A DNA stretch of 64,000 nucleotides from G963701675 sp963701675. GTDB lineage: Bacteria > Planctomycetota > Planctomycetia > Gemmatales > Gemmataceae. The first letter of the stretch is position 1. The number at the start of each line of letters is the position of its first letter. The notes under the pieces were generated by a model. It was not told the DNA's origin, made no database searches, and saw only the letters and a program-made list of their open reading frames with translations. Of this stretch, positions 45,262 through 54,157 are shown one piece after another. Both the position numbers and the translations under genes were made by a program. The stretch is from positions 7,564,001 to 7,628,000 of the forward strand of contig OY969623.1 in NCBI GenBank assembly GCA_963701675.1, written 5' to 3'.

Positions 45262-48200
45262 CGGCGGTCAAGCCCAAGCCGCCGACACGCTGGGATGTGA
45301 ATCCCGCGCTGGAACGGCGTCGCAAGGTCGATGGTCAAGTACAGCAGATCGGCTGGGGCGTGTTCCACTACGCCAGCGAACACCCGAACTTCATGGTTTA
45401 TGACAAGACTGCGAATCGTTGGACGTTTCGGGCTGGGCTGCTAGACGATGTTGCCAAAGCCGGGCGTATTGACGCCGCAGTGCTCAAAGACCCTTTTGGG
45501 AAAAAATGGACGCTCGATGAACTTACCAAGGTGGACAAGGAGTTTACCGCAGACCGTATCGCGATCGGGATCACGACGAATCGTATTTATCAACTGGTTG
45601 GAGAACTCGTCAATTTCGCTAACGCAAACAAGGCCAAATGGTCCGAGAAGGAGGGATGGACTTTCCCGGAAACCGTCCTTGCCGACGTGGCGAAAAGGAA
45701 CGGGTTCGATCCACGATCGCTTAAGGATGCGTGGGGCAACCACATAAAGCTCTTCAAGCGTGAGAAAAAGCTTGCCAATCCAATCGGGATGAATCAGTTC
45801 GACTACTACGAACTTGTCTCCGCGGGGCCTGATGGCAAATTCGGGACCGACGACGACATTAAGTCATCCGATCCTCGGAAATCAGGGTTCGCTACGGTTG
45901 GGTGGGGTGGCGTTGCTGATCTCGGCATGATGGGCCGGCGCGAGTTCATGTTTGGCGGCGGCGGCGGAATGGCGCCTGGTCGAGCAATGCCTCTCGCGGC
46001 CATCCGCGACGGCGGCGCGATTTCGGAAGGAAAAATGCTCGCCAAGGCCGACGCACCTGGAAGCGGTGGTGAAGCAGCGCCTACCCGGGTGCGCGAATAC
46101 TTCCCGGAAACCATGCTCTGGCAACCGGCCCTCATCACCGACGACAAGGGTGTCGCCGTCCTTCCCGTGAATTTCGCCGATTCGATCACGACGTGGCGGT
46201 TAAGTGCCTCCGCGTCGACGAAGAACGGCGTCCTCGGCGGCGTGACGTCCCCGCTGCGCGTGTTTCAGGATTTCTTCGTCGACATCGACTTGCCGGTTAG
46301 CCTGACGCAGAACGACGAAGTCGCATTTCCTGTTGCCGTTTACAACTATCTCAAGGAACCCCAGACGGTGAAACTTGACCTCCAACGTGAGGAGTGGTTT
46401 GAATTGACCGATGGCGGCGGGCTTAGCCGTTCGCTCGATCTCAAACCCAACGAGGTCACGTCGATCAAGTTCCGCATTCGCGCCCGCAAGATCGGCTTTC
46501 AGCCGCTTACGGTCAAAGCTCAAGGCTCGAAGATGTCGGATGCTATCAAGCGTTCGATCGAAATCGTTCCCGACGGCCAAAAGGTCGAATCCACGATCAC
46601 CGACCGTCTTGCCGGGACGGTAAATCAGACCATCACCATACCGGAACATGCCATTGCCGATGCGTCGAAGATCATGGTCAAGGTTTATCCCGGCGTCATG
46701 AGCCAGGTAATGGAGGGCACCGAAGGGATGCTGCGAATGCCGCACGGTTGCTTCGAGCAGACTTCTTCCGCGGCGTACCCGAACATCCTCGTCGTCGACT
46801 ACATCAAGAAAGCCCGGCTTTCTACTCCACAGATCCTGATGAAGGCCGAGCAGTTCCTGAACGCCGGATACCAAAAGCTGTTGACGTTCGAACGGCCCGG
46901 CGGCGGCTTCGATTGGTGGGGCAGCGGCGAACCGCTGGTGTGGCTCAGTGCCTACGGCTTGCAAGAGTTCAACGACATGGCCAAGGTCTATCCCATCGAC
47001 CGCGGCGTCATCGACCGTACCCAGCAATGGCTACTGAAGCAACAAGACGCCGACGGCACATGGTCGAAGATCGGCTCGACGCACGGCGAAACCATCGAAC
47101 GTATGGGCGATGCGAAGTTGCTCCTCACGAGCTATGTGGCATGGTCGCTTCTGGACAGCGGCTTGAAAGTGCCCGAGCTCGACAAATCCATCGCCTACAT
47201 CCGACAACACATTGGCGATGCAAAGGACAACGCCTATGTCCTGGCATTAGCCGCCAATGCCCTTGCCGCCTACGACGCCAAGGACGACAGCACTCTGGAA
47301 GCAATCAAACGGCTCGACAAACTTCGGAAAGAAATGCCCGAATGGCGAGCGATTTGTTTCCCCGTTGCCGGTCAATCGTTGACCTATGCCCGCGGCGATT
47401 GTGCGACTATCGAGACGACAGCCCTTGCCGTTCTCGCCATGCTGAAGACCGGCCAGTTCACCAACAGCATCAACGAAGCCCTCACGTATCTCATCAAGTC
47501 GAAAGAAGGCAACGGCACGTGGGGCAGCACCCAGGCCACGATTCTGTCGCTTAAAGCCCTGGTCGCTGCGGCCGGCGGGCCCAAGCAAGAAGGCAAGGCG
47601 TCATTCATCGTCCGTGTCAACGGGCAAATCGCGGGCAACGGCGAGATCACTCCGGAAAACGCCGACGTGCTGCAACAATTCGACCTCAAAGACCAAACCA
47701 AAGTCGGCGCGAATGAGGTGAGCATCGAGGTGAAGGGCGAAACGAATCTGATGTACCAAATCGTCTGCCGACACTACGAAGCATGGAAGCCGAAGTCTGT
47801 GGATAAGCCGAGCCTCGACGTCGCGGTCGAGTACGACCGCACCAAGCTTTCTACCGCGGATGTCTTGCGGGCGAAGGCCACCATGAAGTATCAAGGGGAA
47901 CTGCCGACCTACATGGTGATCGTCGACCTCGGCATTCCGCCCGGATTCAACGTAGACCCAGGCGACTTCGCCGAGATGGTCGGCAAGAATGGCGTGCAGA
48001 AGTTCAGCGTCACCGCTCGACAGGTGACCTTGTACCTCGGCGATGTCAAGCCCGGCGACGTGAAGGTATTCGAGTACAGCCTGAAGCCGAAATACCCGAT
48101 TAAGGCCAAAACGCCGGCAACCGTGGTCTACGAGTACAACACTCCGAAGAACCGCGCCACGGCGACGCCGGTGGAGTTGACGGTGGTGGAGGGGAAGTGA
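45243..48200 (+). CDS. Alpha-2-macroglobulin-like protein, C-terminal part with thioester site
   Basis: From about 45215 this frame continues the family. A segment of about 250 residues (45290-46080) contains two short D-P/A-[FW]-G-K/N motifs and NQFDYYELVSAGPDGKFGT, which resemble the C-terminal calcium-site end of type II secretion pseudopilins, so this looks like an insertion into the macroglobulin. Next come the bait/ANA-type region (VREYFPETMLWQP) and the thioester motif PHGCFEQT (cysteine at 46749), followed by a helical TED domain and the receptor-binding-like end. The thioester motif is intact, so covalent trapping remains possible if the reading frame is whole. Confidence 0.85.
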   Translation: MAEVLLTAVKPKPPTRWDVNPALERRRKVDGQVQQIGWGVFHYASEHPNFMVYDKTANRWTFRAGLLDDVAKAGRIDAAVLKDPFGKKWTLDELTKVDKEFTADRIAIGITTNRIYQLVGELVNFANANKAKWSEKEGWTFPETVLADVAKRNGFDPRSLKDAWGNHIKLFKREKKLANPIGMNQFDYYELVSAGPDGKFGTDDDIKSSDPRKSGFATVGWGGVADLGMMGRREFMFGGGGGMAPGRAMPLAAIRDGGAISEGKMLAKADAPGSGGEAAPTRVREYFPETMLWQPALITDDKGVAVLPVNFADSITTWRLSASASTKNGVLGGVTSPLRVFQDFFVDIDLPVSLTQNDEVAFPVAVYNYLKEPQTVKLDLQREEWFELTDGGGLSRSLDLKPNEVTSIKFRIRARKIGFQPLTVKAQGSKMSDAIKRSIEIVPDGQKVESTITDRLAGTVNQTITIPEHAIADASKIMVKVYPGVMSQVMEGTEGMLRMPHGCFEQTSSAAYPNILVVDYIKKARLSTPQILMKAEQFLNAGYQKLLTFERPGGGFDWWGSGEPLVWLSAYGLQEFNDMAKVYPIDRGVIDRTQQWLLKQQDADGTWSKIGSTHGETIERMGDAKLLLTSYVAWSLLDSGLKVPELDKSIAYIRQHIGDAKDNAYVLALAANALAAYDAKDDSTLEAIKRLDKLRKEMPEWRAICFPVAGQSLTYARGDCATIETTALAVLAMLKTGQFTNSINEALTYLIKSKEGNGTWGSTQATILSLKALVAAAGGPKQEGKASFIVRVNGQIAGNGEITPENADVLQQFDLKDQTKVGANEVSIEVKGETNLMYQIVCRHYEAWKPKSVDKPSLDVAVEYDRTKLSTADVLRAKATMKYQGELPTYMVIVDLGIPPGFNVDPGDFAEMVGKNGVQKFSVTARQVTLYLGDVKPGDVKVFEYSLKPKYPIKAKTPATVVYEYNTPKNRATATPVELTVVEGK

Positions 48201-48422
48201 AGACTTAATTAGAGCTCGTCGTTGCAATTCGGCCGCCAAGGGCTTGTCCCTTGCGAGTTTGCTCACTTGCATGACGGTGAACCCAAGTAGGTGTCCTTGT
48301 TCATCGACACGCTCCATGATTGCGTTATGGGCAGTTTCCCGCATGTAACCGGGCTTGTCTGAAAAGAGAACTTCTAGGAAGTCTCCTTCGGTGTCCAGCC
48401 AGATCTTCACGGGTTTGGCCAT
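47601..48422 (-). CDS. DUF2283-domain protein (only the first 75 or so residues credible)
   Basis: The first 75 residues (48200-48422) match the small DUF2283 family: K-I-W-L-D-T-E-G-D-F-L-E-V-L-F, then an E-R-V-D-E-Q-G-H-L-L-G-F segment. The start ATG is 1 base after the stop of the kinase gene, a tight operon link that supports a real gene. Beyond 48200 the frame stays open, but it runs antisense through the macroglobulin gene, which strongly suggests that the true stop has been lost or shifted. One frame over, a TAA occurs where the family should end (about 48207-48209). Function unknown. Confidence 0.6.
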   Translation of the reverse strand: MAKPVKIWLDTEGDFLEVLFSDKPGYMRETAHNAIMERVDEQGHLLGFTVMQVSKLARDKPLAAELQRRALIKSSLPLHHRQLHRRRRGAVLRSVVLVDHGCRRFGLNRVFRLQAVLEYLHVAGLDIAEVQGHLSSGDAELLHAILADHLGEVAWVYVESGRNAEVDDHHVGRQFPLILHGGLRPQDIRGRKLGAVVLDRDVEARLIHRLRLPCFVVSADDLVHQIRFALHLDAHLIRADFGLVFEVELLQHVGVFRSDLAVARDLPVDTDDE

Positions 48423-48423
48423 A

Positions 48424-51312
48424 CTACGGATTCAAATCTTCCGGCTTGAACGGCTGGCCGTCATTTCGAGTTATCGCACGGCGGAGCAACTCTTCCTTCA
48501 CTCCCTTCAAAATAAAGCGGACCGCGCCGTCCGCGAAGGCGGCGTTGAAGCCGTCACCATACGTGCCGCCCAGTTCCGGGAGCGGTTTGTCCGGGCTGAA
48601 AGGCAGTTCTTCGGGCTTGGTCCATGGCACATCCTCCGCAGCTTCGACGATCAATATCGTGTTGGCGGGCCCATCGGCGAAACTACTGAGAGGCACCCCA
48701 TCACGGCCCTTGAATGGCGTGTCGGGTCCGACGAAAACGCGATACAAGGTTGTCTTGCGCATGATCGATTCTGCGCCCGGTGGTGCGAAAACTTCGGGCA
48801 TCTGATCCAGGAGCTTTTTGTTATGTGCGCTATCCCACGGCTCATCGAGCTTGAATTGATTGAATAGTTCTTCGTGTCCCAATTCCGGAAGCAGAGCCAC
48901 CCGCCAACTAAGCAGCGGTTTGCCATCATCGCCGAAAATCGCCTCAGCGGGGAGGCGCGCATGTCGGTTGTGATAGGAGAACATTGCTTGTGTCAACTGC
49001 TTGAGGTTGTTCGCGCTTCTCGTGCGATTGGTGGCGTTCCGGACCTTCCGCGTTGAGTCGCTAAGCATTTTTGCATAGCCAACGCCCACACTGGCGAGGT
49101 CGGTCGGAACGGCCAGATCGATTTGGACTTCACGGCCGATTCGCTGGATCTTGGTGCCGTGCAACGATAGCAGCAGTTGGTTCAATACCTTTGCCGGATC
49201 GAAGCCGAAATTCGCGAAAAGCTCTCGTTGTTCGCGCAATGTCTCCAGGCCTTCTCGACCTTGCTTAAGGGCCAAATCAATGCCTTTTTCGGCCGCGTCT
49301 TTGCCGGCAGTCGCCGCGGCCTCATCGCGGTAGAAAAGCCGGCCAGTCAACAACAACAAGTCTCCGCCTTCATCCGCCAGAATTGCAGACCGTAACGAGG
49401 TGGTAATGGTAAGCGATTTGGCTTCGAAGAAGGGAGCGACTTGCGGGAAATTCACGCGAAGCGATTCAAGTTCTTCTGCCGCCATGTCCTGCAGAAATGC
49501 TTCCATGCTAACAAACGACAGCGAGTGCGGCTTGTTTCGGACTACTTCTGCTAATGCCGTGCGCAATCCGCCCTTGGTTTCCGATGTAGGCCGCTGCTTC
49601 GGCAGCTGTTCGAGTGCTTCAACTGAAGTGCCTATCACCAAGATGTGATCATTGAAAAGAGTAACGGCGCCGCCGGGCTTCACGGTCACCTGTGCAGAGA
49701 ACTTGAACTCTTTGTCGTCCAGCACGAAGTATTTCCTCTCGCCGACTTTAGTCTCATTAAAACCGAGTCCAAACGGCTCCATTTGCTTTAACACCTTTAG
49801 GAGCATTGCCTCGTCAACCGGATTCGCGAATGTGATGGCAACGACAAAGTCCTCCCTCGCGTCGTTTCGCTGACGTTCGAAAAAGACTATCCGCTCTATG
49901 TCGTCCGGGCGAACACCGAGAAATCCTTGTGCAGTTGTCTGCCAGCTTTCAATGATTCCTTTCCAATCTGGAAACTCAACCGCTAGCCGCTGCGGAATCC
50001 GTTTGGCGCCCTCCGTATTCAGGAAATCCCTAAGGTGAATCGCACCGAAGGTGACCGCGTCGCCCGGCACCAATCTCAAGTCCTCCGGAAGCGCGTCGAG
50101 TGCCAGACCGTCCGACACATCTGGGTTGTCATCAACGACTGCGCGAGTTTCCGTCTGTCCGCCCGGCACTCCGGTCGGTCGGTTCAAGAGAATTACCACG
50201 GCAATCACCGCCGCCGCCCCGATTGCTGTCAACACGACCTCGCGCCGCCGTCTCACCCATCGCGCTGCACGTTCCCAGGTTCGCACCGGCCGCGCATGAA
50301 TCGGTTCTCCCGCTGCAAATCGGTGGAGATCATCCGCGAGGGTGCCGGCGCTGGCGTAACGTTTGGCCGGCGCTTTGTGCAAACACTTCAGACAAATGGT
50401 TTCCACATCCCGCGGTAGCTTCGGTTGCCATCGACTCGGCGGCGCCGGCTCGTCGGAAATGACCTTCTGCATCGTCTCCAGCGGCGTGTCGCCCCGGAAG
50501 GGTGGTCGGCCGGTAAGCAGTTCATAGAGGATGGCGCCGAGCGCGTAGACATCGGTGAGAGGCCCGACTTCTTTGGATCGGCCGCCGGCCTGCTCCGGCG
50601 CCATGTAGCTCGGTGTGCCGAGCACCGCGCCGCTCTGTGTTTGGTTTTGGTCGGCGCCAACTTGTTTAGCGAGACCGAAGTCGGTGATCTTCGGTGTTCC
50701 GTCGGCTGTGAGCAAAACATTGGCGGGCTTTAGATCGCGATGGATGATGCCCTGCCCATGGGCTGCGTGGATGGCGCGAGCGAGAGTTTCGACGAGGCGA
50801 GCGGCAGCCGTTGCTTCGAACGGGCCGTCCCGGAGTCGCGCCGCAAGGCTCCCGCCGTCGACCAGCTCAAACGAGAAATACGGAGTTCCATCCGCCGTGC
50901 CGATTTCATGGATGTGAACGACATTGGGATGTTGCAACCGAGCGACCGCCTCCGCTTCACGGCGGAAACGGGCGATGTCCTGCTCGCCGGCATGGACGCC
51001 GGAAAGCAACATTTTGAGCGCGACGGTACGGTTGAGTGAGTTTTGCTTGGCCTTGTAAACTACGCCCATCCCGCCGCGGCCAAGTTCCGCGAGGATTTCG
51101 TAGCCAGGAACGACAGGACGACGGCCGGCCGCGGTTGATGCAGAACTAGATGCAACGAGCGTCTCGGCGCCCGCTAGCTTGCCCGCGTCAGGCCGGTAAG
51201 TCCCGGTTGGCGATTCGGGGGTCCCACCGGCGCCGCAGACGGGACGGGCCTGCTCGTCCGATCCATCTGGATCCCACTCGTGACCTTGCGGGCAGGTACG
51301 CTGCGTCGCCAT
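48424..51312 (-). CDS. Ser/Thr protein kinase with C-terminal DUF1559-like domain
   Basis: Order of parts: a short N-terminal zinc-ribbon-like CPQGHEW segment, the kinase domain (GRGGMGVVYKA, VALKML, HRDLKPANV, DFGLA, APEQA), one membrane helix (VVLTAIGAAAVIAVVILL), a long extracytoplasmic region of about 350 residues, and at the end a DUF1559/SBP_bac_10-like domain (NNLKQLTQAMFSYHNRH, FADGAVRFI). The start at 51310-51312 (MATQRT) was preferred over an open frame to 51345. The DUF1559 domain is typical of planctomycetes, usually in pseudopilin-like exported proteins, so joining it to a kinase suggests an external sensing role. Ligand unknown. Confidence 0.88.
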   Translation of the reverse strand: MATQRTCPQGHEWDPDGSDEQARPVCGAGGTPESPTGTYRPDAGKLAGAETLVASSSASTAAGRRPVVPGYEILAELGRGGMGVVYKAKQNSLNRTVALKMLLSGVHAGEQDIARFRREAEAVARLQHPNVVHIHEIGTADGTPYFSFELVDGGSLAARLRDGPFEATAAARLVETLARAIHAAHGQGIIHRDLKPANVLLTADGTPKITDFGLAKQVGADQNQTQSGAVLGTPSYMAPEQAGGRSKEVGPLTDVYALGAILYELLTGRPPFRGDTPLETMQKVISDEPAPPSRWQPKLPRDVETICLKCLHKAPAKRYASAGTLADDLHRFAAGEPIHARPVRTWERAARWVRRRREVVLTAIGAAAVIAVVILLNRPTGVPGGQTETRAVVDDNPDVSDGLALDALPEDLRLVPGDAVTFGAIHLRDFLNTEGAKRIPQRLAVEFPDWKGIIESWQTTAQGFLGVRPDDIERIVFFERQRNDAREDFVVAITFANPVDEAMLLKVLKQMEPFGLGFNETKVGERKYFVLDDKEFKFSAQVTVKPGGAVTLFNDHILVIGTSVEALEQLPKQRPTSETKGGLRTALAEVVRNKPHSLSFVSMEAFLQDMAAEELESLRVNFPQVAPFFEAKSLTITTSLRSAILADEGGDLLLLTGRLFYRDEAAATAGKDAAEKGIDLALKQGREGLETLREQRELFANFGFDPAKVLNQLLLSLHGTKIQRIGREVQIDLAVPTDLASVGVGYAKMLSDSTRKVRNATNRTRSANNLKQLTQAMFSYHNRHARLPAEAIFGDDGKPLLSWRVALLPELGHEELFNQFKLDEPWDSAHNKKLLDQMPEVFAPPGAESIMRKTTLYRVFVGPDTPFKGRDGVPLSSFADGPANTILIVEAAEDVPWTKPEELPFSPDKPLPELGGTYGDGFNAAFADGAVRFILKGVKEELLRRAITRNDGQPFKPEDLNP

Positions 51313-51461
51313 CGATTTCTCGCCGAATGAGGTTGGTCCATCCATTCGTCCATTATGCCCACGGGTGCTGGATGTGCAAGATAAGGCGGAACGGCGGCAT
51401 TGCGCACTGTCATTGCATTTGAGCTGAGAAACAAAGGTAGAAGCAATGAAGCGCGGCTATG

Positions 51462-53291
51462 TCAATCGTTGCCCAAGTCAGCCGTCAGCAGCACGGCGAA
51501 GTTGTCCGTCGGCCTAGGTATCGGCGACGATTGCACCTCGAACGCGCCGATGTCAATCGTGCCGTTCACGATTCGTGGAAAACCGGGGCCGCGCTGGTCG
51601 AAATCGGGCGCGTCGGTGTTGTCGCCGGCATCGATGGCCGGGCTGCCGGGAAGTAAAGCAATGGTTAATGTCGGCCCGCCGTTGTCGGCAAGTACATCAA
51701 GAAGCGGATTGATGTCTAAAACGTCTGTGGACGCGTAACCGCTGACGTTGGTGGCGTTCCCAAAGATGTTGTGAGTCGAAGTCGTCAGGAAACCGCGATA
51801 GTCGGGCCCTGTTTGCGCAATGTTTAGGGCAACGATGGTATTACTTAGGTGAGAAGTGCTTCCCGGTGCGCCGCTATCGATTCCCCCGCCGTAGCCCACG
51901 TTCGATGCGGAGTTCCGGGCAATGGTGCTGTGAGTAAGGAGCAATGCACCGGTATTGTGAATCCCGCCGCCGCGCATGGGAAACGATAGTGTCCCCGGAT
52001 AGTCCAGGAGGTTTTCGGTCACCGTGCTGTTATGTATCATCAGAATTCCATTGCCGTTGGCGAACCCGCCGCCGCCGACTACATAGGTGACGGGCGCGTT
52101 ACCCTCTACACGCGCGGTGTTGCCAGAGATCGTGCTTGCATGGATTGTGATCGTACCTTCGTTCCGAATTCCGCCGCCAGACGCCGAAACCAGGGAACCG
52201 AAGGCTGCGGAGTCGTAGGCAAGATTTCCGGAGATGGTGCTGGAGAGAATGAGGAGCTCACCCGAGTTGTCGTTCATGATCCCACCGCCGTCCCCACCAA
52301 TCGCACTATTGTTGGTGAGCGTTCCGCCATCTATGATGATGCTGGCCGTGTTGAATATTCCTCCGCCCTGGGCGAATTCCACGATCCCGGTTGCGGTGTT
52401 GTCGGTAACGGAACTATTTAGAACGGTTATCGTCCCGCCGCTTCCAGACCCCCCATTCGAGATTGCGCCACCCCATGCGTAGTCGCAGTCAACGCTGTTT
52501 CCGGACACGATGGAGTTCTGAATCGTGATATCGCCATAACGGTTATGAATGGCGCCTCCCCAACCTGCGCCGCCGCAATTCGATGAGTTTTCAAGGAGCG
52601 TGCTGTTCAGAATAGTGACTTGTCCTTCAAAGTTGCTTATGCCCGCACCGGATGCCCCTCCGGAATAGTATTCGGAAGAGTTGGTATTACTTGCAATCAA
52701 AGAACTGCGGACTTCAAGGTCACCTTTGTTGTAAATGCCGCCGCCCCAGACGCGGAAGCCGTCCGTGACGTTCGCGGAAACTTCCGAATCCCATAGCAGT
52801 AGAGATCCATCGTTATAGATTCCGCCACCGTAGCTATCGCCTCCTACAATCTCGTTAAGCGCGTTTGCAAAAATAAGACTATCGCGGACCTCAAGGTTGC
52901 CCTCGTTGTAAATCCCGCCACCTGCGTCGGCGAGACCGCCGGTGATAGTCAAGCTTGCGATAGCTACGTTAACGCCTTCCTCAACGTAAAAAACGCTCGC
53001 ATGTTGGTTGGCGTCAATGGTCAAGAGATGAACCCCAGGGCCTTGGATGTCTATGTCCGAGGCGAGGTCGGGTAGCGCGCCGGTCAGGTTGATTGTCCCC
53101 GTCACGTGAAAATCAATATCATCCCCGCCGGGATTGGTGTTGACCTTGTTGATGCAGAAGCGCAAGTCGCCGCGGAAGCCCATACCGATGCCAGCGTCGC
53201 TGAGCCGAGTGACGTGGCAGGTAGACAGCATGGTGCGGTCTTCGAGGGCTTCGAGGTTCAACCGTCGCGAGGCTTGTGCGAGTCGGGACAT
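51462..53291 (-). CDS. Secreted parallel beta-helix protein with planctomycete export motif
   Basis: The N terminus contains RRLNLEALEDRTMLS, the LEALEDR-type motif seen on many planctomycete surface proteins. The rest is a series of pectate-lyase-like coils built on N-S-[TS]-[IV]-x-x-N and G-G-G-I-x-N motifs, ending with PLLDVLADNGGPTLT and LPGSPAIDAGD, the mark of a 'choice-of-anchor Q' C-terminal domain. The start with GAGGAG upstream (MSRLAQ, 53289-53291) was chosen over an open frame to 53345. No catalytic set is recognised, so carbohydrate binding or degradation is only a guess. Confidence 0.85.
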   Translation of the reverse strand: MSRLAQASRRLNLEALEDRTMLSTCHVTRLSDAGIGMGFRGDLRFCINKVNTNPGGDDIDFHVTGTINLTGALPDLASDIDIQGPGVHLLTIDANQHASVFYVEEGVNVAIASLTITGGLADAGGGIYNEGNLEVRDSLIFANALNEIVGGDSYGGGIYNDGSLLLWDSEVSANVTDGFRVWGGGIYNKGDLEVRSSLIASNTNSSEYYSGGASGAGISNFEGQVTILNSTLLENSSNCGGAGWGGAIHNRYGDITIQNSIVSGNSVDCDYAWGGAISNGGSGSGGTITVLNSSVTDNTATGIVEFAQGGGIFNTASIIIDGGTLTNNSAIGGDGGGIMNDNSGELLILSSTISGNLAYDSAAFGSLVSASGGGIRNEGTITIHASTISGNTARVEGNAPVTYVVGGGGFANGNGILMIHNSTVTENLLDYPGTLSFPMRGGGIHNTGALLLTHSTIARNSASNVGYGGGIDSGAPGSTSHLSNTIVALNIAQTGPDYRGFLTTSTHNIFGNATNVSGYASTDVLDINPLLDVLADNGGPTLTIALLPGSPAIDAGDNTDAPDFDQRGPGFPRIVNGTIDIGAFEVQSSPIPRPTDNFAVLLTADLGND

Positions 53292-53390
53292 TGTGTACTC
53301 CTCTGGCTTGAAGCGTGAAAGGGTTCCAGGCCGGCATCGTACCATCCGCGCAGAGGGAAATCAACGTTTCGGGAGACCAAGCGCGCGTTT

Positions 53391-53447
53391 CGGAGCCGCG
53401 CGCGTTACGCGCGCGGCTCGGAACCGACTTATCGGAGCCGCGCGCGT
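53391..53447. repeat. GC-rich palindromic repeats, REP-like
   Basis: GAGCCGCGCGCG (53393-53404) and CGCGCGCGGCTC (53408-53419) make a perfect 12-bp stem with a TTA loop. The word CGGAGCCGCGCGCGT of the left arm occurs again in direct order at 53433-53447. They lie between the end of the sigma factor gene and the start of the beta-helix gene, where the hairpin could end transcription. The repeated word suggests a dispersed extragenic palindrome family. Confidence 0.6.
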
Positions 53448-53463
53448 CAGCAAGCGGTTTGTA

Positions 53464-54093
53464 CTAACCGATATCCCCCAACTCCTCCCGCAATCGTTGC
53501 AGCACGCGGCACTTTGCGACGCGGACGGCGCCGGGGGACATGCCAAGTTCAACGGCGACTTCGCTGGAGGGCAGCCCGTCGACGGCCGTGCGCCAGAATG
53601 CTTGCCAGGTGCGGTCCTCGAATTCGCCGCTGATGAGTTTGAGCGCGCGATGAAAAAGCTGACGCTCAGTTCGATTTTCGGCGTCACTGTCGGAATCGTT
53701 GGGAAGTCGTGCAGTCAGTTCGTGCATCCGGGCGTTCGCCTCGGTGCCGCCGACGCCGGCGGGTTCACGGCCGTATCGGCGGAAGTAGTCGTGGACTTTG
53801 TTCTCGGTTATTCGGCGGAGCCAGCCACGAAAAGTGTCGGCGTCGTTTTCCTTGCGGAAAGTGGTGATGTGCGTCGCGACGGATTGAAACACTTCTTGAA
53901 AGATATCCGCGGCGTCTTGCTCTTGAAGGTCTCGCCGCCGGCACCAGTGGAGCACCATCGGTGCATAAAGCGACACCAGGCGGTACCAGGCCGCCGTTTC
54001 GTCGGCTCGCACCCGTTCGATGAGACTTCGGGATGTGCCGGTCGACGGGGGCCGGAGATCATCACTGCCGATAACCACAGACGATCCATGCAT
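53464..54093 (-). CDS. ECF-type RNA polymerase sigma factor
   Basis: Sigma-70 region 2 is visible in DAADIFQEVFQ and the preceding SLYAPMVLHWCRR, and region 4 as a helix-turn-helix (GLPSSEVAVELGMSPGAVRVAKCRVLQRL). The length is 209 residues. The gene is divergent from a Ser/Thr kinase gene whose product starts with a zinc-finger anti-sigma-like segment. Sigma factors paired with such kinases are a known planctomycete theme. Control of the sigma factor by that kinase is therefore a reasonable inference. The 64-bp gap between the genes may hold their promoters. Confidence 0.9.
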   Translation of the reverse strand: MHGSSVVIGSDDLRPPSTGTSRSLIERVRADETAAWYRLVSLYAPMVLHWCRRRDLQEQDAADIFQEVFQSVATHITTFRKENDADTFRGWLRRITENKVHDYFRRYGREPAGVGGTEANARMHELTARLPNDSDSDAENRTERQLFHRALKLISGEFEDRTWQAFWRTAVDGLPSSEVAVELGMSPGAVRVAKCRVLQRLREELGDIG

Positions 54094-54157
54094 GTAACAC
54101 CTATCCGTTTGATATAGTAGACGCCGGTTGCGTCAGTCTCCATACGGATTGACGGGC

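Noticed and set aside
53361..53687. Small minus-strand frame over the repeat and the end of the sigma gene
   Set aside because: It is a frame shadow rich in Ala, Arg and Pro, created by the GC-rich repeat.
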